From: Aphis gossypii
Lineage: Eukaryota; Arthropoda; Insecta; Hemiptera; Aphididae
NCBI RefSeq assembly: GCF_020184175.1
Contig: NC_065533.1
Span: 8,950,695 to 9,014,694, forward strand
Direction: 5' to 3'
DNA length: 64,000 nt
Below are positions 1 through 10,584 of the stretch, in pieces (positions within the stretch are counted from its first letter, which is position 1; each line of letters begins with the position of its first letter). The notes below the pieces were generated by a model that did not search any database, was not told where the DNA came from, and worked only from the letters and a program-made list of their open reading frames with translations. The position numbers and the translations under genes are program-made.

Positions 1-490
1 AAAAATATTAAAATTAGTTCAATAAATTATCACGATTTAATGGTTGTTCTGAAAAAACACATGCTTCATTAAGACGACCACTATTTGACGATGTGGTATC
101 AAACACAAACGCTTGAACTTTATCTATTAAATCCCAGTCTAGTAATAGATTGTACACTGCCGAAGATATATCTTTTCCAGTAACTGAAACTAGAGCAGAA
201 ACTCCCAAAAGTTTTTCTACATTTGAAGAGGATATAATTACAGGAAGTCTATCTAAATTTTCTTTACTAATTATATCAGGCTATAGTTTAGAGTCCCAAA
301 GTACATTTACATAATTTAAATTAAGATCAAAAACTCTCGATTTAATAGCTTCAGCTGACTGTTTACGAAAATGTTCACAGGCTCGTTTAATTGTATATCT
401 GTTTATCGTAAATTCCAAAAAGATTACCTGAAAAACTTCTGCTGCAGCTGTTAATAAATGCACCACATCCCGGTCGCTAATCTTGTATTA
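1..490 (-). pseudogene. Transposon-derived protein fragment with in-frame stop, cut by window edge
   Basis: Read right to left, one frame runs from about 490 through 281-283, where it hits a TAG, and continues in the same frame to the window edge. The upstream part includes the stretch RDVVHLLTAAAEVFQ and ends WDSKL; the downstream part begins PDIISKENLDRLPVI and contains FDTTSSNSGRLNEACVF. The DTTSSNxGRLN-ACV block resembles a multicopy, transposon-derived protein I know from aphid and some other invertebrate genomes; I cannot name its superfamily with confidence. One premature stop in a continuous homologous frame indicates a dead copy. Its C-terminus lies outside the window. It could also be a read-through allele or a domesticated gene, but nothing seen supports that. 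Confidence 0.6.
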
Positions 491-811
491 ATCTAGAATT
501 ATATTAATATTTTACTTATAAAATAACAATAAATAATAAATAAAAAATATAATTACAAAATGTTTCATTTTCATTATTTGCATGACTTGAAATAAGCATA
601 TAGTAAAATGTCTGATTTGAGCTATACGCCTACAACACATTTGACAGTACTATAAATATAAGCAGCCTACCTTATGCAGTGGTGTATGCAGAACCGCTAA
701 CGGGTTGAAGCCCCCTTTCCGTTCTGGTGCTCTTATTTTTTTTTTTTAAATTTACCTATGATTTAATAAAGTATTTTCCTATTTCCTCTTTCCTAATTAC
801 TATAATCATAT

Positions 812-1405
812 AAATATTTGGGAGCCACATTAAGTACAAAGAATGACTGGTCAAAGGAAATAAGTATTCGGATAAACAAAGCTCAGAGAACGTTCTATGC
901 ACTGACAAAATTTTTCACGTCCAAAATGTTATCAAGGAAAACGAAAGCAAGACTATACATAGCCATTATAAGACCGACGCTAACGTATGGTTGCGAAGCT
1001 TGGACGACAACCAAACAAACAGAGAGAAAACTGAGGACTTTTGAACACAGAATATGGAGGAAAATATGTGGACCTATCTTTGACGAAACAACGGGGAATT
1101 GGCGGAGGAGGTACAACAGAGAGCTGTACGATGTGTTGGAACTAACAACAGTAACAAACTTCATTAAAAGCCAAAGAATTCAATGGTTAGGATACATAAT
1201 GAGAAGACGAGAGAATGAAGTAGTTAGAGTGACATTAGAATGGAGGCCAATAGGTAAAAGACCAAGAGGTAGACCGAGAAAAAGATGGATAGACGTGGTA
1301 GAAGAAGATTTAAAAATCCTTGGAGTTGAGAATTGGAGGGAGGCAGTTCAAGATAGAGACAGGTGGCGAAGTGTAGTAATAGTGGCAAAAACTCTTAGAG
1401 AGTAG
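812..1405 (+). pseudogene. 5'-truncated non-LTR retrotransposon, C-terminal part of reverse transcriptase ORF
   Basis: The open frame starts abruptly inside the polymerase (KYLGATLSTKNDW) and gives about 195 aa to a stop at 1403-1405. It contains the post-catalytic region typical of non-LTR retrotransposon polymerases: RLYIAIIRPTLTYGCEAWT, then LGYIMRRREN, then the basic GKRPRGRPRKRWIDVVEEDL tail. The catalytic YxDD region and everything before it are missing, which is the usual result of incomplete target-primed reverse transcription. Right after the stop comes a run of GAA units (about 1411-1430), like the simple-repeat 3' tails of some non-LTR clades. The first codon here is not a real start. 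Clade (RTE, jockey or R1-like) is not decided. Confidence 0.8.
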
Positions 1406-2005
1406 AAATGCCATTAGAAGAAGAAGAAGATAATCCTATGTTGTGTATCTGTTAAACAAAGAAAACAAATCACAGCTTCCAATTCTCTTATGTAATTTTA
1501 TTTCCACAGCATTCTGCCTTTTCTAATGAGTGAAAATTTAGTTTCAAATTGTAAATTCTACAACAATTTGGAAAAGCATCACATAATCGATTACAATTAT
1601 TAGACTGGATTCAATAATAATGTATTTTTTGTTCATTATTTGTATTAGTTTTTTAAATATATTTTTTTATACGTTTTATGCTCACTATAAGTAAGAAATA
1701 AGAAAGCTTCTACTTTATTGTTTAAGCTTATCATCCTGTGACAACTGCAGAGTAATTATTTATTTTCAAACCCCCTTTTTGAAAAAGATTTCAGGGTTGA
1801 AAAATCCTACGTACCCCATTGACCTTATGCATAATATTTATTTATATTATATAATTGTATATTTATATACATATATTAACTAAAATGAATATTTTTAGAT
1901 AAGTTCAATCCGATCTTGCTACACATTAAGAGAAGGTAGTAAATTGACGCTGTGGACAGAGTAGCCTTAACAAATAGAATACATTTTTTCTAAAGTTTTT
2001 GCAAG

Positions 2006-2199
2006 ACATTTTTTTCTTCAAATTTTGAAAAATTGAAATTCTACATCGAAGACTTCAGAAAGCAATTCATTGAATCACTGTTGGGAAAACTGATCGCTTT
2101 CTCAATGACTCCGAAAGAGACCACCCAACGTTCAACCAATTCAACAACAGGTCAATCTACTACAGATATGGAGGTTAATGCAACTACAAACACAAAAGT
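2006..2199 (+). CDS. Candidate coding exon of unrecognised gene
   Basis: About 64 codons stay open from a weak AG at 2004-2005 to a strong donor (GTAAGT at 2200). The translation includes KLKFYIEDFRKQFIESLLGK followed by a Ser/Thr/Asn-rich stretch. Balanced codon content and the consensus donor make it look like an internal exon; no homologue is recognised. Both the partner exons and the start are unknown, and chance openness in AT-rich DNA cannot be excluded. Confidence 0.3.
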
Positions 2200-3740
2200 G
2201 TAAGTATTTAAATATAAGAAAATTAATTTTATTTTATATGCGTTATAAAAATATTTAGAAATAATATTTTGGGAATTTATTAGTAATAAATAAATAAAAT
2301 ATTACATAATATATATAGTTTGGTAGGCTAAAGAAAAATAATATGTTGGTAATTTAAATAAATAAATAACTGAACATGTTTAAAAGGTCAGAGTGCCTAA
2401 GCCATTTTAAACTGAAGCTTGAATTGAACCTAGGATTTAAATATTTAATATAAATAATGGCATGATACACATCGTATGACATCGTAATAAACATTATGTT
2501 TTCAGTTTTACCAGACAATTTTTCATGTACTGAATATTTTTATTACTCAGACATTCGTACACAATTTTAATATGTTAGCATAAAATTTAGTTTTATTTGT
2601 CACTTTCACCCTAAATTGCTTGTAATTCAAATAATCTCCCAATCCAGTTAACTGTACAGACACTTGTCCATTCTTTGTAAACTCACATTTTTGTTATTGT
2701 CTAACATTAATTCTAAACCTTTATTTAATGTTGTACTATATGAAAATAAATGTTATTTTAAATATGACACATGTTGACATGTAAACCAAACAAATCAAAT
2801 TTATCTCTTAAAATAAAACAATATCATCTGAGGTATAATGTTAAACAAGCTTGAAATGTCCAATAAAGCAGTTAAATATTTAGCCGGTTGAATTGCTAAG
2901 AAATATCAACACTTATTCCCTTAACTTGGCACAAACACATCAAAACCTAGTTATGATAAAAGTTCACATAAACGTAATTATTCAATGTCATTATGGGTAA
3001 ATCATTTATTTTATGGTGGAGTTATTGTTTCAAGTGATAATTTCAAAACCAATATTTTTAGGATTGAATGTCTATTTAAAAAATAATACAAAACAAATTC
3101 CAAAAGGCGCGTCAAAAGTTTAACTAAAAAATAATTTCTAGAACGGATATAGAGAAAAAAAATATTGTCATTCAATCGTATATCAAACAACGAATATTTA
3201 TTCGTGTGAAACACTACAATAAACAACATATACCAGTCTAAACTCCGCTTACAAAAACTACAAAAATTAAGTAAGCTGATGACATAACCAATTTCAATGT
3301 AGTCATGTTATGCTTTTATTATTATAAAATGATCCCTATGTGTTAATATTTGTATTGCATTATATATTTAATATTAAATGAAATGTTTAATAAAGTATAT
3401 TAATAACTGTTTTATTTTAAATAATCAATATAATCAAAAATATTTTTAAAGAATTTTATATATTAATTTAAAATGTTTTTTATTATTATATAATATTCTG
3501 TCTAAAAAATTTAATAATTTAATAATATTATAAACATTATAGTACATTAAAACATATTAAAATATTTCATAATTAATACTAAATAAATATGAAGTATAAG
3601 ACAAGTTATAAATAAAAGTCAACAGAGAGGATAATATATATCATTAATAATTTAGAAGTAGCTAGAATAAATAAAATGACTGCCGTGATCAGTAATCAAT
3701 CTTTTTAATAATGTGTTCCATTTTTTATTTATAATGGAAA
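2200..3740. other. AT-rich non-coding stretch
   Basis: No open frame with protein-like composition or a recognisable motif was seen on either strand. The short minus-strand frame at 3011-3229 is Phe/Leu/Tyr-rich, as expected by chance in this composition. Confidence 0.5.
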
Positions 3741-3742
3741 TC

Positions 3743-4625
3743 ATGCTTAAAGTTGAATTGTTTTAATATAAGTTTATCAAGACCCTATAGATAGCTAATA
3801 TATAACAAGATAAACATTTATTTAATAACTACTATGTTAATTAATAATTATCTAATTAAAGCCAAATCATATTGACCCAGATTGTGCATAGCAAATCTGA
3901 TTTTCCAATGACTCTCAGCATTTATAGGGTTTAAATACACGGCAGTTGTAAATGCATTTCTTGCATTTTCTATATCAAATTTATTACGATATAAATTACC
4001 TAATGATATACAAATATCTGATGCATTTATATGTTCTTTAACTTTTGATATATTACAAAATGATTCTTGTACAAATTCTCTTTGTGGTTTCAATTTGATA
4101 CATTTTTTGAAATAATGTTCTGCTTCTTGATAATTGTTAAGGTTGTGATAGTAGATCAGATACAATTCTAAAGTATTCTAATTGCTGAAAGTTAAATTGT
4201 TTTAACTTAAGTTTACCAATACCCTATCGATAGCTAATATATAACAAGATAAACATTTATTTAATAACTACTATGTTGATTAACAATTATCTAATTAAGG
4301 CCAAATCATATTGACCCAGTTTGTGCATAGTAAATTCGATTTTCCAATGCCTATCAGCATTTTTGGGGTTTAAATACACGGCAGTAGTAAATGCCTTTCT
4401 TGCATTTTCTATATCAAATTTATTAAGATATAAATTACCTAATGACATGCAAATATCTGATGCATTTATATGTTTCTTTAACTTTTGATATATTGCAAAA
4501 AGTTTCTTGTACAAATCGTCTCTTTGTGGTTGTAATTCGATACATTTTTTAAAACATCCTTCTGCTTCCTGATAGTTATGCAGGTTATGAAAGTAAATCA
4601 TAGCCAATTCTAAATTAATATCTTT
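3743..4625. repeat. Tandem duplication, two adjacent units of about 439 bp
   Basis: The sequence from about 3743 to 4181 is repeated immediately at about 4182 to 4620. Recognisable anchors are the block ATAGCTAATATATAACAAGA (about 3790 and 4229) and the coding block for QYDLALIR at the left of each unit. The units have diverged by many substitutions and small indels. Each contains one 105-106-codon TPR frame, so the duplication copied a block of tetratricopeptide repeats inside the pseudogene. Confidence 0.8.
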
Positions 4626-5335
4626 ATTATCAGGTATTAATTTCTAACATTTCTTGTAGGTTTCAACTGACATTAACATGTTATCTTGATGACAATATAT
4701 AATTGCTAAATATCTAAGAGCAGAGTCATTTTATGGATCTAAAAAAATTGCTTTTTTAAATGCATTAACTGATTTATGGTACTCAGTTATTTTTAAGTAT
4801 AATTTCCCCAAATTAAACAAAATCAATTTCTGATTAGCATTTATTTTTAAAGCTTTGTGATAATTTAATATTGCTTTGTCAAATTCATCAGTCAAAAAGT
4901 ATAGATTTCCTAAATTACTCAAAGTTTCTTGATACTCTGGAGTAATTTTCTGGCCAATTTTAAATTGCTGTTCAGCATTTTTTAAATCTATTTTGAGATA
5001 ATAGAAATTTTCCATATTTATTTCTCATTATATATGAATCGAGATATGCTTTTAAAATTTGGGTGTATACATATTCAGCCTTTTCCATACAATTTTTTTT
5101 TAATTAATGATTCAGCAAAACAAATCTAATAATAATAATAACAGGGTGACTTTTGAATAGCATCAAATAAGTAGTGTTTTGCTAAATCATATTTAGATCG
5201 TTTAAAATAATTAAATACTAAGTTTATCAACATCTGAAAAGAATTAGGATACAAAATGTTTGCTATTTTCAAGAAACTAATAGATTTTTCATAGTTTCCA
5301 CATTTAAATCATTAGGTTTCAGTTACAGTAGGTTG
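3845..5335 (-). pseudogene. Tetratricopeptide-repeat (TPR) protein pseudogene
   Basis: Reading leftwards from about 5335, TPR-type sequence continues through several breaks: GNYEKSISFLKIANILYPNS, then FDAIQKSPC ending at a TAG, a shift near 5070-5090, then the open piece 5015-4731 (ENFYYLKIDLKNAEQQFKIG; SNLGNLYFLTDEFDKAI; KALKINANQ). Two near-identical pieces follow at 4607-4287 and 4165-3848 (NNYQEAE; INASDICxSLGNLY; NKFDIENARxAFTTAVYLNP). The repeats have the TPR pattern (W/L-G-Y-A-F-A-P positions). No introns are visible and there are several stops and frameshifts, so it is a dead, possibly processed, copy. By family it could derive from an O-GlcNAc-transferase-like or other TPR scaffold; the parent gene cannot be named. 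Confidence 0.7.
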
Positions 5336-5520
5336 ATTTAATTTTAAACAAAAATACTACATTTATTACATAAATATTAATTTATAATACTGAAATTACA
5401 TTCAACTTTTTAATACAATTAACATTTAAGTCAATACCGTCTTACTATAGTGTGAACAGACTAAAGATTTACAGTATAAATAAGATGTACCTTAAAATCA
5501 TCTTATATTATTGTGTATAT

Positions 5521-5590
5521 CAGCATTTTCCAACCTGTGATATGTGCCTCCCTTGGGAGGACTTAACAGAGGATGTGCGGTCTCCGTGGT
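5521..5590. mobile_element. hAT-type transposon terminus
   Basis: CAGCATTTTCCAACCTGTGA at 5521 followed by a GC-richer stretch matches the style of hAT-superfamily terminal inverted repeats (CAGxGTTTCCCAACCTG). The opposite terminus was not found, so the element boundary and size are unknown. Confidence 0.4.
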
Positions 5591-7044
5591 AATAAATGAA
5601 ATTTTTAAATTAACGATAATTTTGCCTATAGTTAGGTAGCTAAGTAATTTCTTTTACACTTGCCATATAATATGTAAGTTACTATATTTATATTACTTTC
5701 GCTTACTGTATATGCTACATTCACATTAAATCCGTTACCGGTTGCAATGTGTTTTTATTTACTAATATCTCAAAACTTTGAATTTGATTAAGATTTTATT
5801 GAAAAATTTAAAAAGTAGAGTTGTCTCATTGAAATATCACGAGAGCTAGTTAAAGAATAAACGTAAACAACATTAAATTTACCGATAAATTTCATTTATC
5901 TAAGGGTACACAACTTAATAAAATTTATAAACTTAGTAAAGTAATGAAAAAAAATTACTAAACAATGATCAACTATTATTTTTTAAGAAGGATTCAATTA
6001 ATAACAGAATTGGAGCTAACATTCTACAGAGTTTTGCTACATCATTTAGAAAACAATAGAAGTATTATTTTAAAAACAGAATTATCAATATGTAGGAAAC
6101 ATTAGAAATCGTACAAAATATACTACTTTTACCGTAACATTGTTACGAAAAATTATAACTAAAATAACTAAATAAATAAAAAAATAAAAATAAAATAAAA
6201 TAAATAAATTAACTATTATAACTAATTATAACTTGTACCGAAACTGAACTATAACAGTAAACACCAACAAATATTTGTTCAGAATTTCAGTATATAAACA
6301 TGAATCAATGAAACAATGTTGAGCAGCTTCTTTATTTAAAATTCATAATATATTACTTAATTCGGGTCAGGCAGGAATAATGACAATAAGTCAATAACTA
6401 AAAATCTGTAAAGCGAATTGAAGTACGTCAATAAATGGATCAATACTATTACAAATGATACCTTAACAATAACATGACAAGATGAAAACGAACATTTCAT
6501 AGTAAAATTTGAAAACTCGGGACTTAGAAATTTGTATCATGAATGTGAAGCAAATGCAAATAAATAGGTCTAAATTCTACTAGGGATATAATTTAAAAAT
6601 CTACAATAATTTTAAACCTAACGTTGAGGGTACAAGAATTGATAAAAACAATAGAATTATCAAAGTATAAAAAAAATGTCGATAAAATTGAATAATATTC
6701 ATGAAATGGCACATTCTTTAGATGAAATGATTATAATGGTAAACGACGAATTAAATCGTCAGAAAAATTGAAATAAAATCAAAAATTTATTTTATGTACA
6801 TTATAATAGGATTATTAGTACTATCGACAATTTTTATTTTAAGACTTTATGTAATAAATTAATGCAAATTAAGTTCAGCAAAAACATAATATACTCAACC
6901 AATGCATCTTAAAAAACCTGTAATAAAAAGTAGATTCTATAAAATAGAGCTTTTAGAGAAAATAAAGAACCTTAAAAAATCCTTAACACATGATAAGTTA
7001 GTAAAAAATAGTATGTCACCAAATAATATGATAAAATAAATAAA
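5591..7044. other. AT-rich non-coding stretch
   Basis: Low-complexity AT-rich DNA with A-rich runs (for example about 6175-6215). No gene, RNA gene or clear repeat boundary was seen. Confidence 0.4.
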
Positions 7045-7052
7045 ATGATATG

Positions 7053-7554
7053 CAAGGCTGAGCAAGTTAATGATTTTTTTTAACTCGTTAAGTTAAGTTA
7101 TTTTAAAATAATAAAGTTAAGTTAAGTGAAAAGTTACTTATATTGTCTTCGTTAACTCATTAAGTTAAACGTTAAGTTTGAAAAAAAGTAATTTAACATA
7201 GTTTTAAGTTAAAATTTTCTAATTTGCAAAATAAAAAATTCCAGGTACATAATAATGTTTATTAGATAGTTTTTATTTATGTTCAAGAAAAACATTGGGG
7301 AAATTTAAAATGATACATCTAAGTATCAACTGGCTATCAAAAATCTTACTTTTCTAAAAATATAATTTATTCAAAATTGCATTATTCTTTGGACAAAAAT
7401 TAACTAAATTTAAAAATTTTTGAATAAAATTAACTTGAAATTAACACGTTTATCTTAAAAAAAAAGTAACTTATTGAGTTAAAAGTTAATTTCAAAAAAA
7501 AGTAACGAGTTAATTAACTTAATTTTATCTTTTAATTCGTAATGCTCAGTCTTG
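7053..7554. mobile_element. hAT-like MITE, 502 bp, with 8-bp target duplication (one mismatch)
   Basis: The left end CAAGGCTGAGCA (7053) pairs with the right end TGCTCAGTCTTG (ending 7554), 11 of 12 positions inverted. Further in, both arms carry matching AAGTTAA/TTAACTT-rich and A-run sequence, so the arms are long and degenerate. The flanks ATGATATG (7045-7052) and ATGGTATG (7555-7562) match at 7 of 8 positions, as expected for an aged 8-bp target-site duplication. No coding capacity is present. The 8-bp duplication suggests a hAT-type origin. It sits about 70 bp upstream of the exonuclease-like exon. Confidence 0.7.
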
Positions 7555-7630
7555 ATGGTATGTTAAAATATAATAATGTAAAGTGTACCTATTATAGATA
7601 TATGAATTAATAGATATTTATTGTCTACAG

Positions 7631-8321
7631 ATATGATACCCACAAATTCATTATCATAGATTTTGAGTTTTCTATGCTACACCGAACAAGTATGGTACTG
7701 ATATCTGGAGCCATGTCGAACAGACTCGATCGTTTTAGAATAAAAAAATTAGAAGGTCGACCTCTATTATTGCCAATTGAAGAACAAATGCGAACTATGA
7801 AAGATTATGAATTGCAAAACGCTATGGAAGAAATAAAACAAATATTTAAGAACAAGCCAGAATTGAGAGATGCGTGCATAGAACAATTACAAACAAGTAT
7901 TAGTTCAAGTAAAAGTACTTTAAATCCTTCATACATAGAAAATTACATTTTAAAAGGAAACAAAATAAATGTTATAGTAACATGGAATGGTAGCTCAGAT
8001 AAGACCATATTAAATAGATTAGGAATTACTCAATTTCAAGTACTTAATATTACATGCTATGATAAATACTTTGACCAAAACTTCTTCTTGCAAATAGAGA
8101 AATTTAGTAACAAGCAAATTATTTTTGAAACAGAAATTGGGACCTTTAATAAAAATGGACGATTACTAAACCTGGAAGAAACACATAGGATGGTATGTTC
8201 AAGGAAACATAAAACTGGCTCACTACATGATCCGAGGACAGATGTTAAATTAACAAAATGTATATTTGACTACATAATTAGAATATTTGGTTACCAAAAT
8301 TTAACCAAACATTACGAATGA
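7631..8321 (+). CDS. DEDDh 3'-5' exonuclease-like protein, terminal exon
   Basis: The frame is open upstream of the first ATG (7674), through a good acceptor (TCTACAG ending 7630), so the exon more likely begins at 7631. The extra residues give FIIIDFEFSM, which fits Exo motif I (D-x-E). Downstream, TWNGSSDKTILNRLG (about codon 115 from the exon start) fits motif II, and HDPRTD near the C-terminus fits motif III of the DEDDh class (His, four residues, Asp). Together they imply a two-metal RNase-H-fold exonuclease acting on nucleic acid ends. About 229 codons are intact to a TGA at 8319-8321, with no internal stop. The first exon is not located. I do not recognise an orthologue; it may be a lineage-specific gene or a mobile-element passenger. 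Function is inferred from motifs only. Confidence 0.6.
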
Positions 8322-9129
8322 GTGGGAGAAGATGGAATCGGTTTAGAGTAATGTGCACACAATAACGACCTATGTAGACATATAGTATATGTGTGCACTG
8401 TGCATGTCAGTTTTGAGAGATGAGAGCTATCCCTACAAATTAAAAATAAATCTACTTAAACCGAGTTGGACGAATAAACGTATAATAGGTACCTAATACG
8501 TCTATTAAAATTAATAAAATTTCATGCACATTTGAATTTTAAGATAAAGTATGTACATACATTTAGTCAATAAATGGTTATATTTGATAATATGTATTCA
8601 TCAAACATTTTACATTGTATAGATAAAAAAAAAATTATTATCTTTTATCACTATTAAATATACTATTACCTACTAACAAATATTTTATTGTATTCAATCA
8701 ATCAACTGATGTAATTCACTAATCACTTTTAGCAATGACAATATGTTGTTCATTGTAATAAGTTATAATTGTAAGTAATTTATAATGTCAACTTAATTTG
8801 TAAAAATGCGATGTATGGGATTTAAAATATAACTGTAAAATTTTGAAATGTGTAAATTAACTATGATTGTAATTTAATGAATTGGAGATTGAAACAGTAT
8901 TCTTACTATCGAAGAGTAAAAGATATAAATATTCCCTTAAGTCTCAAGATCGGCATATTCTTAAATAGTTCGAAAGAGGTAATAACATTACCTTAAACTT
9001 TAGTTTTCAATTTTCTATTACTAATTGCTTACAACGATGTTCATACTGTTAATAGTTTTAGTGAAAAAATATAAAGACTGACCAACATGAATTTTAATAT
9101 ACGATATAGAAGAAGAGATACAAAAAAAT
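8322..9129. other. AT-rich non-coding stretch after the exonuclease-like exon
   Basis: Probable 3' untranslated and intergenic DNA. AATAAA-type signals are present (for example near 8450 and 8570), but none can be assigned. No other structure was seen. Confidence 0.3.
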
Positions 9130-9466
9130 ATGGAACGGATTCAAAACAGTCGTCCTATTACAGCCTATGATAAGTAAGTATGTTCCCTCCTCAAATGTTA
9201 TAAACAAATAGTATATTATATTAGAATGTGGTGGAATTGTTTGTTAGAGTATCTTCAGCTTAAGTGATTTATACGTACCTACTACTATTCTATACTTATA
9301 ATAACTATGCATGTTTTTTTAGCTTATACTCAGAAGACCGAGTGGTCAACGGACAACTTTCGCTAAAGAAATATTACTACTGATTTGCTGATGAATTACA
9401 TGGATCAACTTGTCAGAGGACTATCAACGCAGAATACACAATTAGTCGATGAGTTATTTAGAGACG
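9130..9466 (+). CDS. Two candidate coding exons of unrecognised gene
   Basis: The first exon runs to 9173 before a GTAAGT donor and includes MERIQNSRPITAYD. The frame is also open upstream of this ATG, back to 9091. If joined to an acceptor AG at 9367-9368, the next exon (9369-9466) continues in frame as NITTDLLMNYMDQLVRGL up to FRDG before a GTAAGC donor at 9467. The frame stays coherent across the join and both donors are good. The acceptor is poor and no homologue is known, so this remains a guess. A neighbouring acceptor at about 9322 gives a quick stop. Confidence 0.25.
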
Positions 9467-9839
9467 GTAAGCTCTTAAAATATAATCAAATTAAACCAAA
9501 TATTCTGTGTTTTTACATCAAACATTATAATGGTGTAATTTTTCATAGTACCTATAGGCTTTATTACTTACATATAAAGACTTTGTACGTATTTTATATG
9601 TTTAAAATCGAGACGCTAAACAATGCTTTTAATATGTATCATCAATCTTCATCGTTTGGGACATTAATAATAAAAATATTATGATATATTTCAATATATA
9701 ATATATAATATAGAAAATTGCGAAAATTTGCAAGTAATTTTGTAGATGAAAAATCATAAAAAATTTTGTGATTGTATCTAAGGTTAAAAAATTTGCCATA
9801 AATTTTCCTTCAAGTAGCTATAGAGAAAACTCAAAGCAT

Positions 9840-10275
9840 CATTATAGGAGAAATTTTAAGTACATTTAAATTTTCAATTTTTATGAAACTATGTAACGAT
9901 AACGATTTATCCTAAAACGAGTCAAGCGAATTAAAATATTTGTTATAATTCAAAAAGTATAAGTCGTAGATACTTAAAAATTTCACCAGTTATTTAGATT
10001 GTAATTTTCTTTACATAATTTAATTCTCAAAATATTTTACTTATTTTAATGCTATTTATAAGCATTTGAAATATTCGTTTTTGTTTATTATTTTTTTTTT
10101 ATAAATATAGATAAAAAAATTTTGGCCGAGTCAAAATATACTTGAAAATTTAATACAAAGTTCCTCATAAGTTCCTCATAAGAATACATAGGCACAATTT
10201 TTTTTTATTAGCGTTTGAAGTTAAAATATTAACAAAAATTCGTCAAAATCATAAATATTTGCCATTTAGTATAAG
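9840..10275 (+). repeat. Dispersed repeat, copy 1 (forward)
   Basis: This stretch is a diverged inverted copy of 14220-14625. Shared anchors, comparing one strand with the reverse complement of the other, are AATTTCACCAGTTATTTA, TTTACATAATTTAATT, TTTGGCC-AGTCAAAATA and AAAGTTCCTCAT. There is no coding capacity. It includes a direct double of GTTCCTCATAA near 10161-10182. The type of element is unknown. Confidence 0.7.
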
Positions 10276-10584
10276 GTTAATATAATTCATAAAAATATTG
10301 TGTAAATAGCTAAGAGTTACTCAATTGACCACTCTTATTTAATTATTTATTTAAAATAAAGAATAATAATAATTATATTATATTGTATACGTAATAATTA
10401 AAAACAAAGTTACGATTTTTATGATTAAATTATTTAAATATATTAAAGATGTTTAATAATATACTACGACCACAGTCCACACTTATAGATTAATATATTG
10501 GTATATACCTACATATATATAGATAGATAGATAACTATAGTAGATATCACGCTAAGTATAAATTTACTTATTTATTTCTATAGA

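Noticed and set aside
676..1830. Possible larger host element around the reverse transcriptase fragment (CAGTGGTGTATGCAG at 676; CCCCCTTTTTG-type words near 1770)
   Set aside because: The proposed ends do not form a clear inverted pair and no target duplication was found.
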